Translations under genes and position numbers: made by a program
The notes under the pieces: generated by a model
What the model saw: only the letters and a program-made list of their open reading frames with translations
Databases searched by the model: none
What the model was told of the DNA's origin: nothing
Shown: positions 44,273-53,483 of the stretch, one piece after another
Numbering within the stretch: the stretch's first letter is position 1
Layout: each line of letters opens with the position of its first letter
Assembly (NCBI GenBank): GCA_964230215.1
Contig: CAXRGQ010000016.1
Coordinates: 738,598-802,597, forward strand
Reading direction: 5' to 3'
Source of the DNA: JAUILH01 sp964230215
GTDB lineage: Bacteria; Bacteroidota; Bacteroidia; Flavobacteriales_D; JAUILH01
DNA length: 64,000 nucleotides

Positions 44273-47091
44273 TAGCGGCTAAGATACAAGTTACGCTCGG
44301 AATAAATCTCCATAAAGAACGGATCTCTCAAATCTTCAATAAAACGAATTGCTTCTCCAGTTGACTTCATCTCTGGTCCGAGCTCCTTATTTACATCAGG
44401 GAACTTGTTAAACGAGAACACGGGTATCTTAATCGCATACCCTTCTTTTCTAGGCTTAAAATCAAAATCAGTCACCTTATTCTCACCCAGCATTACCTTT
44501 GTTGCATAGTTTACATAAGGTTCATCATATGCCTTTGCTATAAAAGGAACTGTTCTTGACGCTCTAGGATTAGCTTCTATAACATATACCTTATCATCTT
44601 TAATAGCAAACTGCAGATTTATCAAGCCTTTTGTTTGAAGAGCAACAGCAACACGCTTAGTTATCTCCTCAATTTGTTGTATCACTAGATCGCCCAGATT
44701 ATAGGGAGGTAGAACAGCATATGAGTCGCCAGAATGAATACCTGCCGGTTCAATATGTTGCATTATTCCAATGATATAAACATTCTCTCCATCACAGATA
44801 GCGTCTGCTTCAGCCTCAATAGCGCCTCCTAAGAAGTTATCTAGAAGTATTTGATTATCAGGCATATCGCGTAATATGTCTACAACGTGATGCTCTAGGT
44901 CTTCTTTGTTGATTACAATTTTCATCTTTTGACCACCTAGTACATATGACGGTCTAACTAAAATAGGGAAACCTAGTGTTTCAGATAATTCCAAGGCCTG
45001 CTCTGCACTTTCAACCACTCCATATTCAGGATAAGGAATCTCCATTTCCTTTAATAAATCAGAAAAACGTCCTCTATCTTCTGCCAAGTCTAGAGCTTGA
45101 TAACTCGTTCCGATAACAGGAATTCCATATCGATCTAGTTTCTCCGCAAGTTTTAGTGCCGTTTGTCCTCCTAATTGCACTATAACACCTTCTGGTTTTT
45201 CATGAAGAATGATGTCATATATATGTTCCCAGAATACAGGTTCAAAATATAGTTTATCAGCCGTATCGAAATCAGTCGAAACCGTTTCAGGATTGCAATT
45301 GATCATAATGGTCTCATAACCACATTCTTTTGCCGCTAACACACCATGTACGCAACTATAATCAAACTCTATCCCTTGACCTATTCTATTAGGACCTGAA
45401 CCTAGAACAATTATCTTTTTCTTATCACTAGAAATACTCTCATTCTCCTGCTCAAAAGTTGAGTAGTAATAAGGTGTTTGAGCTTCAAATTCGGCCGCAC
45501 ATGTATCCACCAGCTTGTACACGCGCTTAATGCCCATGTCATTTCTCTTATTGAAAACCTCACTTTCCAAGCATCTCAATAAGTGAGCTATTTGTCGATC
45601 AGCATATCCCTTCTGCTTTGCTTCATACAAAAGGTCCTTCGGTATATCCTTAATTGAATACTTTTCAATCTCGTCTTCTAATTCGATTAGCTCCTCAATC
45701 TGACGCAAGAACCAATCGTCAATTTTAGTTTTTTGTTTGATGGTTTTAAATGGGATGCCCAGCTTGATAGCATCATAAACATGGAACAACCTATTCCAAC
45801 TTGGAAACTCAAGACTCTTCAAAATCTCATCCTGATTTCTTAATTCGCGTCCATCTGCTCCCAAACCATTCCTCTTAATCTCAAGCGACTGACATGCCTT
45901 CTGCAGAGCTTCTTGGAAAGATCTTCCAATCCCCATTACCTCACCAACTGACTTCATTTGCAACCCTAATCTTCTATCGGCTCCTTTGAATTTGTCGAAA
46001 TTCCATCGAGGAATCTTAACGATAACATAGTCTAATGTTGGTTCAAATAAAGCAGACGTAGTTTTAGTGATCTGATTATCCAACTCATCTAAGGAATAAC
46101 CTATGGCTAATTTTGACGCAATCTTCGCAATCGGATATCCTGTTGCTTTTGACGCCAATGCCGACGACCTTGACACCCTTGGGTTTATTTCAATCGCAAT
46201 AATGTCTTCACGTTCATCAGGACTAACCGCAAACTGGACATTACAACCACCCGCAAAATCACCAATTGCACGCATCATTTTAATAGCCATGTCACGCATG
46301 CGATGGTATGTCGTGTCCGATAAGGTCATAGCCGGAGCAACTGTTATTGAGTCACCAGTATGAATTCCCATCGGATCAAAATTCTCTATCGAACATATAA
46401 TAACGACATTATCGTTTTTATCTCTCAATAATTCAAGCTCAAATTCCTTCCACCCCATGAGGGCCTTATCAATCATTACCTCATGAATTGGAGATTCATG
46501 CAGTCCTCTTGTTAATAGCTTCTCAAAGTCTTTCTCGTCATGAACAAAAGAGGCTCCTGCTCCTCCTAGTGTATAAGACGCTCTAATACACAATGGATAA
46601 CCAAATTCCTGAGCTACTTTCTTGCCTTCTAAAAATGACTTAGCTGTTTCTTGAGGCGCCATCGGCACACCAATTTCATCCATCAGCTCTCTAAAGGCTT
46701 GTCTATTTTCCGTAATTTCAATTGCGGCAATATCAACTCCAGTAATTCGAACACCATACTCTTCCCAAATTCCCATCTCATCACACTTAATACATAAGTT
46801 AAGTGCAGTCTGACCTCCCATCGTTGGAAGCACAGTATCAATATCTGGATGTTTTTTTAATATCTCTATGATTGAAGCGGGCTCAAGAGGTTTCAAGTAT
46901 ATGTTATCCGCTACTACTTTGTCTGTCATTATAGTAGCTGGATTTGAATTGATTAAGGTAACCTCTATACCTTCCTCTCTAAGAGATCGAGATGCTTGAG
47001 ATCCTGAATAATCAAATTCACATGCTTGACCGATTACAATAGGTCCACTTCCAATTATTAGTACGGATTTAATCGAACTATCCTTTGGCAT
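44272..47091 (-). CDS. carB: Carbamoyl-phosphate synthase large subunit, lacking the allosteric domain
   Basis: 939 residues from ATG 47091; an upstream TTG at 47118 only adds a non-conserved tail. The two homologous ATP-grasp halves begin VLIIGSGPIVIGQACEFDYSG and IIVLGSGPNRIGQGIEFDYS. It makes carbamoyl phosphate for pyrimidines and arginine, with glutaminase CarA encoded elsewhere. The protein stops just after PEMKSTGEAI and a short tail (YSERNLYLSR), where E. coli CarB (1073 residues) continues with a roughly 130-residue MGS-like allosteric domain. Such shortened CarB is known in the phylum. Confidence 0.95.
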   Translation of the reverse strand: MPKDSSIKSVLIIGSGPIVIGQACEFDYSGSQASRSLREEGIEVTLINSNPATIMTDKVVADNIYLKPLEPASIIEILKKHPDIDTVLPTMGGQTALNLCIKCDEMGIWEEYGVRITGVDIAAIEITENRQAFRELMDEIGVPMAPQETAKSFLEGKKVAQEFGYPLCIRASYTLGGAGASFVHDEKDFEKLLTRGLHESPIHEVMIDKALMGWKEFELELLRDKNDNVVIICSIENFDPMGIHTGDSITVAPAMTLSDTTYHRMRDMAIKMMRAIGDFAGGCNVQFAVSPDEREDIIAIEINPRVSRSSALASKATGYPIAKIASKLAIGYSLDELDNQITKTTSALFEPTLDYVIVKIPRWNFDKFKGADRRLGLQMKSVGEVMGIGRSFQEALQKACQSLEIKRNGLGADGRELRNQDEILKSLEFPSWNRLFHVYDAIKLGIPFKTIKQKTKIDDWFLRQIEELIELEDEIEKYSIKDIPKDLLYEAKQKGYADRQIAHLLRCLESEVFNKRNDMGIKRVYKLVDTCAAEFEAQTPYYYSTFEQENESISSDKKKIIVLGSGPNRIGQGIEFDYSCVHGVLAAKECGYETIMINCNPETVSTDFDTADKLYFEPVFWEHIYDIILHEKPEGVIVQLGGQTALKLAEKLDRYGIPVIGTSYQALDLAEDRGRFSDLLKEMEIPYPEYGVVESAEQALELSETLGFPILVRPSYVLGGQKMKIVINKEDLEHHVVDILRDMPDNQILLDNFLGGAIEAEADAICDGENVYIIGIMQHIEPAGIHSGDSYAVLPPYNLGDLVIQQIEEITKRVAVALQTKGLINLQFAIKDDKVYVIEANPRASRTVPFIAKAYDEPYVNYATKVMLGENKVTDFDFKPRKEGYAIKIPVFSFNKFPDVNKELGPEMKSTGEAIRFIEDLRDPFFMEIYSERNLYLSR

Positions 47092-47271
47092 AAAACTGAA
47101 ATTTAAATTGATTAACAAAAGGCGCCGGGTAAGACGAGTCTAGATTGAATAATGCAGCGCTTGAATTCATTAAAGTGCGAAATTATAACATTTAAGCCCC
47201 AAACGGTAAGAAAGATATTGAAGGCTTTTAAAAATTATTAACATTGCTAAAATCACATGCGATTTTTTGGT

Positions 47272-47307
47272 TAAAAAAAACCCTGATACCAGAGGCATCA
47301 GGGTTTT
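47272..47307 (-). terminator. Intrinsic terminator of rpmH
   Basis: On the minus strand, AAAACCCTGAT pairs with ATCAGGGTTTT around a 9-base loop and is followed by a run of T. It lies 18 bases past the rpmH stop and before the carB promoter region. Confidence 0.85.
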
Positions 47308-47325
47308 AAAATCAAATATCATCGA

Positions 47326-47484
47326 TTATCGCTTGTGTCTTTTTGTACTTGACACTGATAAACTTTTTCTTCCTTTCTTTCTTCTGGCAGATAATACCTT
47401 TCTACCATTTTTTGTAGACATTCTTTCTCTGAAACCATGCTTGTTTCTTCTCTTTCTATTCGATGGTTGAAATGTTCTTTTCAT
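47326..47484 (-). CDS. rpmH: 50S ribosomal protein L34
   Basis: A 52-residue gene that a length cut-off of about 60 codons would miss. It starts MKRTFQPSNRKRRNKHGF, continues RERMSTKNGRKVLSARRKKGRK, and ends in a Ser/Lys-rich tail. This is the complete, highly conserved L34 pattern with its expected length. It is a single transcription unit with a near-ideal promoter (47518-47548) and its own terminator. Unlike in many bacteria, rnpA and dnaA are not adjacent. Confidence 0.97.
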   Translation of the reverse strand: MKRTFQPSNRKRRNKHGFRERMSTKNGRKVLSARRKKGRKSLSVSSTKRHKR

Positions 47485-47517
47485 CTTTTATCTGCTTTAT
47501 TCTTTTAAAACGGTCTG

Positions 47518-47548
47518 CAAAGATATACATTTTTCTTTCCACACCAAA
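47518..47548 (-). promoter_or_regulatory. Consensus Bacteroidota promoter of rpmH (TTTG-N19-TATCTTTG)
   Basis: On the minus strand, TTTG (47545-47548) and TATCTTTG (47518-47525) are separated by exactly 19 bases, the phylum's housekeeping sigma consensus. The start codon is 33 bases downstream. This is the best promoter match in the window. Confidence 0.85.
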
Positions 47549-47596
47549 AGAATATACTTTTTTTCATCTAGTGAATATTTATGCAAATGTATTAAA

Positions 47597-47604
47597 TACC
47601 TTTG
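47597..47604 (+). promoter_or_regulatory. -7 promoter element TACCTTTG
   Basis: Exact TAnnTTTG match 6 bases before ATG 47611. It supplies an in-frame TTG (47602) that should not be read as the start. Confidence 0.65.
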
Positions 47605-47610
47605 TCGCTC

Positions 47611-49416
47611 ATGTCAAGGAAAGATAAATCTGAGAAAAGAACTAAAATCACTAAAGCTTCACGAGCTAAAGCTAAACGTATATTCATATACTTTAGACCT
47701 CATAAACTCCTCTTTTCAATTGGTTTTTTATGCCTTCTTCTTTCTAGTGTCACAAGTATGTTATTTCCAGAATTGCTTGGACGATTGCTTGGCTCTGGTA
47801 ACATGAAAATTAGCGCAGGTGGCGAGCTATGGGAACTTAACAGCATAAACAGCATCTTCTATGCTTTAATCGCTGTATTTGTTGTTCAAGCTTTCTTTTC
47901 GTTCTTCCGTATATACATTTTTAATTATGTAACCGAAAATGTGCTAGCACAGATTAGACATGATACTTTTAGCAATGTAGTTAAACTTCCCATGCATTTT
48001 TTTGCAACTAGGCAAGTTGGTGAGTTAAATAGTAGAATAGCTGCAGATATTTCCCTGTTGCAGGAAACCTTCACAACCACAATAGCAGAATTTATAAGGC
48101 AGTTTATTGTTATAGGTATTGGCCTGACGGTCATTATGATTTTCTCATGGAAACTAACTGCGATACTCCTGTTATCTATTCCTGTTGCTGTTATATCAGC
48201 AGTAATCTTTGGAAAAGCTGTGAAAAAGTTCTCTAACCGAACGCAGGAGGAAATAGCAAAATCTAATGTAATCGTTCAAGAGAGCTTTTCAGGTATCGGA
48301 AATGTAAAAGGATTCTCTAATGAAGCACATGAAATATCTAGATATGATAAAGCCATCAACATAGTTAAGGCAATTGCCCTAAAAAGAGGCCTTATTCGCG
48401 CCAGTTTTGTCTCTTTCTTAGTCCTCTTTATGACAAGTACAATTGCTTTTGTAATCTGGAATGGCGCCAGACTGCAAAGCGAAGGTGTGATTACACAAGA
48501 AGAAATGATTCGCTTCATAATGTTTACTGTGTTCATTGCTGCTAGTTTTGGAAGCTTACCAGACCTCTACTCTAAATTATTAAAGGCTATTGGAGCAACG
48601 GAGCACCTGATGGACTTGATAGATGAAGATGCGGAAGCTCTCAATTCTAACACTACAAAACTTAATTTCAATGGAAGCGTATCCTTCGACAAGGTTAATT
48701 TTGCTTATCCGAGCAGACCTGACATCCAAGTTCTCAAGAACATAAGTTTTGAAGTAAATCCGGGAGAGCAAGTTGCTATTGTTGGGGGATCAGGAGCTGG
48801 TAAATCAACTATAGCCTCACTTATCTTTAGATTTTATGATGCAAATGATGGAGAAATTCGCGTGGATGATAAAAACTATCTTGAATACGATCTAAGTGCT
48901 CTGAGAAACGAGATGGCAATCGTGCCACAAGAAGTAATGCTCTTTGCAGGAACGGTCGCTGAAAACATTGCTTACGGTAAACCTGGTGCCAGTCTAGATG
49001 AGATTAAAAGCGCAGCGGATAAAGCGAACGCACACAATTTCATTAGTGAATTCCCAGAAGCTTATAATACCCTTGTTGGTGATAGAGGAATCCAGTTATC
49101 AGGTGGTCAAAGACAACGTATAGCCATTGCAAGAGCTATTCTTAAAGACCCAAAAGTTCTTGTTTTAGATGAAGCTACCAGCTCACTAGACTCCGAGAGC
49201 GAACAATTAGTTCAGGCTGCCTTGGACGAACTAATGCAGGGACGGACATCATTTGTAATCGCCCATAGACTCTCAACAATTAGGAAAGCCAACAAAATAT
49301 TGGTACTGCATAAAGGAGAATTAGTCGAAACAGGCACACACGATGAGCTATACAGCAATTCTCAAGGAATTTATCGTAAATTGTGTGATTATCAATCGCT
49401 AAATGAATTAGCATAA
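47611..49416 (+). CDS. ABC exporter, transmembrane plus ATPase (MsbA/ABCB type)
   Basis: 601 residues from ATG 47611. A basic N-terminal tail (RKDKSEKRTKITKASRAKAK) precedes six transmembrane helices (about 30-320). The ATPase domain follows, with Walker A GGSGAGKST, signature LSGGQRQR, Walker B VLVLDEAT and H-loop IAHRLSTI. It is a type IV half-transporter expected to act as a homodimer in lipid, glycolipid or drug export. Unlike the glycan-cluster exporter it stands with an unrelated ABC-2 pair, 2 bases upstream of its ATPase gene. Confidence 0.92.
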   Translation: MSRKDKSEKRTKITKASRAKAKRIFIYFRPHKLLFSIGFLCLLLSSVTSMLFPELLGRLLGSGNMKISAGGELWELNSINSIFYALIAVFVVQAFFSFFRIYIFNYVTENVLAQIRHDTFSNVVKLPMHFFATRQVGELNSRIAADISLLQETFTTTIAEFIRQFIVIGIGLTVIMIFSWKLTAILLLSIPVAVISAVIFGKAVKKFSNRTQEEIAKSNVIVQESFSGIGNVKGFSNEAHEISRYDKAINIVKAIALKRGLIRASFVSFLVLFMTSTIAFVIWNGARLQSEGVITQEEMIRFIMFTVFIAASFGSLPDLYSKLLKAIGATEHLMDLIDEDAEALNSNTTKLNFNGSVSFDKVNFAYPSRPDIQVLKNISFEVNPGEQVAIVGGSGAGKSTIASLIFRFYDANDGEIRVDDKNYLEYDLSALRNEMAIVPQEVMLFAGTVAENIAYGKPGASLDEIKSAADKANAHNFISEFPEAYNTLVGDRGIQLSGGQRQRIAIARAILKDPKVLVLDEATSSLDSESEQLVQAALDELMQGRTSFVIAHRLSTIRKANKILVLHKGELVETGTHDELYSNSQGIYRKLCDYQSLNELA

Positions 49417-49418
49417 GT

Positions 49419-50315
49419 ATGAGTACAGTCTTAAAAATTGATGCGCTTGACAAATCTTATGGTCGAGTACACGCATTAAAACAACTTAGCCTTGAGGTAA
49501 ATGCTGGTGAGGTATTTGGATTTCTAGGCCCAAATGGATCTGGTAAAACCACAACATTGGCAATTTTACTCGGCATTGTAAAAAAAGACCGTGGAAGCTT
49601 TTCATGGTTTGGGAATGGCGAAGATGATGCCAATCGAATGAATATCGGTGCCTTACTTGAAACACCAAATTTCTATCCGTATTTGTCGGCTTATCAGAAT
49701 TTAAAAATTGCTGCGCTCATAAAAAAGATGGATAACTATGACAGCGCAATCAACAGAGTAATAGAGCGAGTGGGGCTAAAAGATAGAGCACAAGACAAAT
49801 TCAAAACCTACTCACTGGGGATGAAACAACGCCTTGCCATTGCATCTGCACTTTTGAGTGACCCTGATGTATTGGTATTAGATGAGCCCACAAATGGACT
49901 TGACCCACAAGGAATTGCAGACATTCGTGACTTGGTTGCTGATATCGCAAAAGATGGCAAAACGATTATTATTGCCAGTCATATTCTAGATGAGATAGAA
50001 AAGATTTGTTCTCATGTTGCAATTTTAAGACATGGAGAATTGCTTAATTATGGCTCCTTAGACCACATTCTTGGAGGGAAAACAACCACATTAATCGCCT
50101 CAGAAAATCTTAAGGAATTAATACAAGCTGTTGAGGCAATTGAATGGGCTACAATGACAAGAAATACTGGTAAAGAATTAATGGTTGATCTGGGCAATGA
50201 TAAAACGCCAAAAGACCTCAACAAAGCGCTATTTGACAAAGGGATCGTGCTAAGTGAATTAAGGAATGACAAGAAAAACCTGGAATCTATATTCCTAGAA
50301 ACTGTGAACCAATGA
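49419..50315 (+). CDS. ABC transporter ATP-binding protein (ABC-2 type)
   Basis: 298 residues. Walker A is GPNGSGKTTT, signature YSLGMKQRL, Walker B VLVLDEPTNGLDPQG, and the H-loop IASHILDEIEKIC. The signature SLGMKQR is typical of the drug/antibiotic (DrrA/NatA-like) subfamily. A C-terminal extension (about 220-298) has the IFLETV ending common in this group. It overlaps the permease gene by 4 bases. Confidence 0.92.
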   Translation: MSTVLKIDALDKSYGRVHALKQLSLEVNAGEVFGFLGPNGSGKTTTLAILLGIVKKDRGSFSWFGNGEDDANRMNIGALLETPNFYPYLSAYQNLKIAALIKKMDNYDSAINRVIERVGLKDRAQDKFKTYSLGMKQRLAIASALLSDPDVLVLDEPTNGLDPQGIADIRDLVADIAKDGKTIIIASHILDEIEKICSHVAILRHGELLNYGSLDHILGGKTTTLIASENLKELIQAVEAIEWATMTRNTGKELMVDLGNDKTPKDLNKALFDKGIVLSELRNDKKNLESIFLETVNQ

Positions 50316-51091
50316 TGCGATTACTAAAAATAGAATGGGCCAAATTGGCCGCCTATAGACCGTTCTGGATATTGTTGATGTTCTACCTAGCTGCAGCTCC
50401 ATTATTAATCCTATTTGTACATAGCATAGGCATAAATATATTTCCCTCAGCAGCAGCAGAAATATATGGATTTCCCAATGGATGGTTGGTATCAGCCTAT
50501 ATGTCAAGTTGGTTTCAAATTCTCCTCGGTATGATTATCGTAATATTTGCAACGAATGAATTTGGAGCAAAAACAGCTAGGCAGCACATCATTGATGGAG
50601 TAACGAGAAACGAGTTTTTCCTTGGAAAAGTATATATGATTGCCGCAATATCGATTTTCTCAACACTATATATGTCAGTGATAGCTATAATTGCTAGTTT
50701 AATATATACAGGTGGTTTAAGCAATATTGGAGATGGAATAGAGTATGTACCAATATTCCTTTTTCAAACTTTTGGATACCTAACAATAGCACTACTGTTT
50801 TCACTGCTGGTAAGATCTTCTGGCTATGCAATTTTAATCTTCCTATGTGTGATTTTTGCTGAATGGCTCTTTAGACAATTTGTGCCTAATTACATAGCTG
50901 GATTCTCTCCAATTGGAATGATAGCTAGATTAACTCCAATACCATTTATGCAAGATTTCATAGATGGTATTTCGGATTCCGAATCGATTCCATATCCTTT
51001 AACTATTGCCGAAAGGTTTACTTATGGCACTGCATACATAGCAGGGTTTTTAGGATTAGCGTATATGAACGTACAAAGGAAGGATTTTTAA
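50312..51091 (+). CDS. ABC-2 type transporter permease
   Basis: 259 residues with six transmembrane helices: an N-terminal cytoplasmic helix (MMRLLKIEWAKLAAYRPFW), then helices near 20, 65, 110, 145, 170 and 235. NEFGAKTARQHIIDGVTRNEFFLGK is the conserved cytoplasmic coupling region of ABC-2 permeases. With the preceding ATPase it forms an efflux system of unknown substrate. Its stop overlaps that of rsmG in TTAA. Confidence 0.83.
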   Translation: MMRLLKIEWAKLAAYRPFWILLMFYLAAAPLLILFVHSIGINIFPSAAAEIYGFPNGWLVSAYMSSWFQILLGMIIVIFATNEFGAKTARQHIIDGVTRNEFFLGKVYMIAAISIFSTLYMSVIAIIASLIYTGGLSNIGDGIEYVPIFLFQTFGYLTIALLFSLLVRSSGYAILIFLCVIFAEWLFRQFVPNYIAGFSPIGMIARLTPIPFMQDFIDGISDSESIPYPLTIAERFTYGTAYIAGFLGLAYMNVQRKDF

Positions 51092-51708
51092 ACCATTCTC
51101 ACGTACACAACTTTCTTCGTTTCAAAAAAGGGTTCTTGAAAAAACTCTGCAATATCATATATGTCATAATCATAATTAATCTCAGACATCTCTTCTTCTA
51201 AATCGCCTCCTTTAAGATACAGGATGCCGTTTGGCAAGGCATTCTGCTGATCTTGTGCTATGTTTTTTTGAATCCATGGAATAAACCCTCCCATTCTGGT
51301 AACAGCTCTAGAAACAATAAAATCGAACTTTCGTTTCTCCTTTTCAGCCCTCCCATGAATAGCTTCAACGTTTTTTAATCCTAAGGCTTCTACCACCGCC
51401 TGCACAACCTTGATTTTTTTACCAATACTATCGATCAACACAAATCGACATTCTGGAAATAATATAGCTAAAGGAATTCCGGGAAATCCACCTCCTGTGC
51501 CGACATCTAGTATTCTTGTGCCATCTTTAAAATCAACAACGCATGCAATAGCTAAACTATGTAGCACATGTCTTTCATAAAAATTATCTTGGTCTTTTCT
51601 AGAAATGACATTAATCTGCGCATTCCACTCCTTATAAAGTTCGTCTAATTTCGAGAATTGAGTTTTTTGTTCTTCACTCAACTCAAAGTAATCTTCAATT
51701 AGTTGCAT
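51088..51708 (-). CDS. rsmG: 16S rRNA 7-methylguanosine-527 methyltransferase
   Basis: 206 residues, full length. Motifs are NAQINVISRKDQDNFYERHVLHSLAI, ILDVGTGGGFPGIPLAILFPECRFVLIDSIGKKIKVV (SAM site), and FDFIVSRAVTRMGGFIPW. It methylates G527 of 16S rRNA; loss gives low-level streptomycin resistance in other bacteria. Start shares one base with the stop of the sigma-factor gene. Confidence 0.95.
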   Translation of the reverse strand: MQLIEDYFELSEEQKTQFSKLDELYKEWNAQINVISRKDQDNFYERHVLHSLAIACVVDFKDGTRILDVGTGGGFPGIPLAILFPECRFVLIDSIGKKIKVVQAVVEALGLKNVEAIHGRAEKEKRKFDFIVSRAVTRMGGFIPWIQKNIAQDQQNALPNGILYLKGGDLEEEMSEINYDYDIYDIAEFFQEPFFETKKVVYVRMV

Positions 51709-52316
51709 TAAATGCTCCCTTTAGTGTTTTTCATGATGTTGTAGAGAAACTCTCTAGCTCTAAACAATTGCGCTTTTACTGTTCCTAATGGCAGATCTAG
51801 CTCGGTTGCTATCTCTTCGTAAGAATATTCTTTAAAATAACGTAACTCGATTAGCTCTCTATACCTTGGCTTTAACTTGGTTACAATTTCGCGCATCATC
51901 TTTATCTTCTGCTCACGAATTGCTTCTTCTTCAGGATTTCGGCCTGGAGACTTTAAATCAATTCGCATGGTATCACCATCATCATTGCTAAAGTCACTAT
52001 CAATAGATAAAGTTTTGTTCTTTTTCTTTCGAATGAAATCGATACAATTGTTAGACGCAATCTTGAATAACCATGTAGAAAATGCATAGTTCGGAGTGTA
52101 CTGATGCAAACGGTTAAAGGCTTTGCCGAAAGCTTCTATTGTCAAATCCTCCGCATCATCCCGGTTGTTAACCATTTTTAAAAGCATGAAGTATATTGAA
52201 TCTCTATAACGATCCATCAATTCAGCATACGCATGCTGATCACCCTCCTCCACTGCGCGAGTTACAAGTTTAAAATCATGTTTGGCCTTATCCGATAAAT
52301 TATCTCCTATGCCCAT
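51708..52316 (-). CDS. ECF-type RNA polymerase sigma factor
   Basis: 202 residues. Region 2 is AYAELMDRYRDSIYFMLLKMVNNRDDAEDLTIEAFGKAFNRLHQY with FSTWLFKIASNNCIDFIRKKK, and region 4 is LKPRYRELIELRYFKEYSYEEIATELDLPLGTVKAQLFRARE. An acidic linker (DSDFSNDDGD) joins them. No anti-sigma gene is adjacent; it is embedded between a GT2 gene (10-base overlap) and rsmG (1-base overlap), suggesting control by expression level or by a distant partner. Confidence 0.92.
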   Translation of the reverse strand: MGIGDNLSDKAKHDFKLVTRAVEEGDQHAYAELMDRYRDSIYFMLLKMVNNRDDAEDLTIEAFGKAFNRLHQYTPNYAFSTWLFKIASNNCIDFIRKKKNKTLSIDSDFSNDDGDTMRIDLKSPGRNPEEEAIREQKIKMMREIVTKLKPRYRELIELRYFKEYSYEEIATELDLPLGTVKAQLFRAREFLYNIMKNTKGSI

Positions 52317-53446
52317 TTATTTGGTTTTACAAACGCGTTTGATATATGTATCATTGGGTTAACAATTAAAAATATTAACTCAAATATTGGTGTCAAAACT
52401 AACAATTCACTTGCCCCCAATTTCTTATATATTGGTCTAAATATTAACAACTGTGTGGTGATTCTTAAAAATATCATTGAAATTGCCACCCACTTCCAAA
52501 CGCCAAATAAAGATACTAATCCTAGTGCTAACATCAGTAACAAGCTAATTGGATAAAGACTCAACAATATCTTATGCTTCATTTTATACATCCCTGAACT
52601 TGAGAAATGACGCTTTTTTTGCCACCACCAATCTTTTAAGGTCATCTTAGGCTGTGTGCATGTAATTGCATCATTGTTTAAGCGAATTCGGACATTATCT
52701 TTATTCGCAACCGAATTCACAAACAAATCATCGTCACCACTCTGGATGTGATAGTGTTTCTTAAAACCATTGCTCTTATAAAATAAATCTTTCTTGTACG
52801 ACATGTTTCTTCCTACACCCATGTAAGGAACGCCAGCTAATGCATAAGACAAATATTGAAGTGCAATTTGCACGCCATCAAAACGTATAAACCAATTCAG
52901 AATACCTTTCTTTTTGATATAAGGGCTAAATCCTAAAACAATCTCGTTAGAGTCATATCCACGCACCATCTCTCTCACCCATTGATCACTGCTTGGCGTG
53001 CAATCTGCATCTGTGAATAATAGAATGTCATGTTTTGCCCCCTTTACACCTAAGGTAACAGCCATTTTTTTACCATGTTGGTATAATGGAGAATCTTGTA
53101 TGGTAATGACATGTAAATGCGAGTGCTTTTCTGCCATCTCTCTCAAGTAGTCATCGCTGGAATCCCAGCTCCTATCATTCACAACTACAACTTGGTACTC
53201 TGAATAATCCTGACTTAAAATTATTGGTAAGTTCTTTTCTAGGTTTTTCAACTCATTTCTTGCCGCAATTACAACAGATACTGGCTTCCCCTCGTGAACT
53301 CCCATCTGCTTTTCCTTATATTTAGCTAAACGGAGGTATACAAAAACGAAATAAAAAATTTGAATTATAAACATCAAACCCATCAAACCTATGATGATAG
53401 TCCATGCATCTAATTCAATTTCGTTCGGAAAAAATCTAAAATCCAT
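52307..53446 (-). CDS. Glycosyltransferase family 2, membrane-bound
   Basis: 379 residues from ATG 53446; the in-frame TTG at 53458 lies in the -7 element. An N-terminal transmembrane helix (IIIGLMGLMFIIQIFYFVFVYL) precedes a GT-A domain with VSVVIAARNEL, VVVNDRSWDSSDDYL, DILLFTDADCTPSSDQW (DxD motif) and GVGRNMSYKKDLF, plus W-W-x-QKKRH as a QxxRW-like motif. Three C-terminal transmembrane helices follow. Likely a processive or lipid-linked sugar transferase; the substrate is unknown. Confidence 0.87.
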   Translation of the reverse strand: MDFRFFPNEIELDAWTIIIGLMGLMFIIQIFYFVFVYLRLAKYKEKQMGVHEGKPVSVVIAARNELKNLEKNLPIILSQDYSEYQVVVVNDRSWDSSDDYLREMAEKHSHLHVITIQDSPLYQHGKKMAVTLGVKGAKHDILLFTDADCTPSSDQWVREMVRGYDSNEIVLGFSPYIKKKGILNWFIRFDGVQIALQYLSYALAGVPYMGVGRNMSYKKDLFYKSNGFKKHYHIQSGDDDLFVNSVANKDNVRIRLNNDAITCTQPKMTLKDWWWQKKRHFSSSGMYKMKHKILLSLYPISLLLMLALGLVSLFGVWKWVAISMIFLRITTQLLIFRPIYKKLGASELLVLTPIFELIFLIVNPMIHISNAFVKPNKWA

Positions 53447-53455
53447 AGTATCTAT

Positions 53456-53463
53456 CAAAGATA
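53456..53463 (-). promoter_or_regulatory. -7 promoter element TATCTTTG (GT2/sigma/rsmG unit)
   Basis: Exact match on the minus strand, 9 bases before ATG 53446. It lies 20 bases from the divergent tgt element, so the two promoters overlap back to back and could compete. Confidence 0.6.
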
Positions 53464-53483
53464 CGGGGATTAGTCTATTCTCT

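Noticed and set aside
47091..47118. TTG at 47118 as carB start
   Set aside because: It adds nine non-conserved residues before the standard MPKDSSIKSVLIIG start.
47249..47266. AAAATC / GATTTT inverted repeat next to the rpmH terminator
   Set aside because: Only six A/T-dominated base pairs with a 6-base loop; expected by chance in AT-rich DNA.
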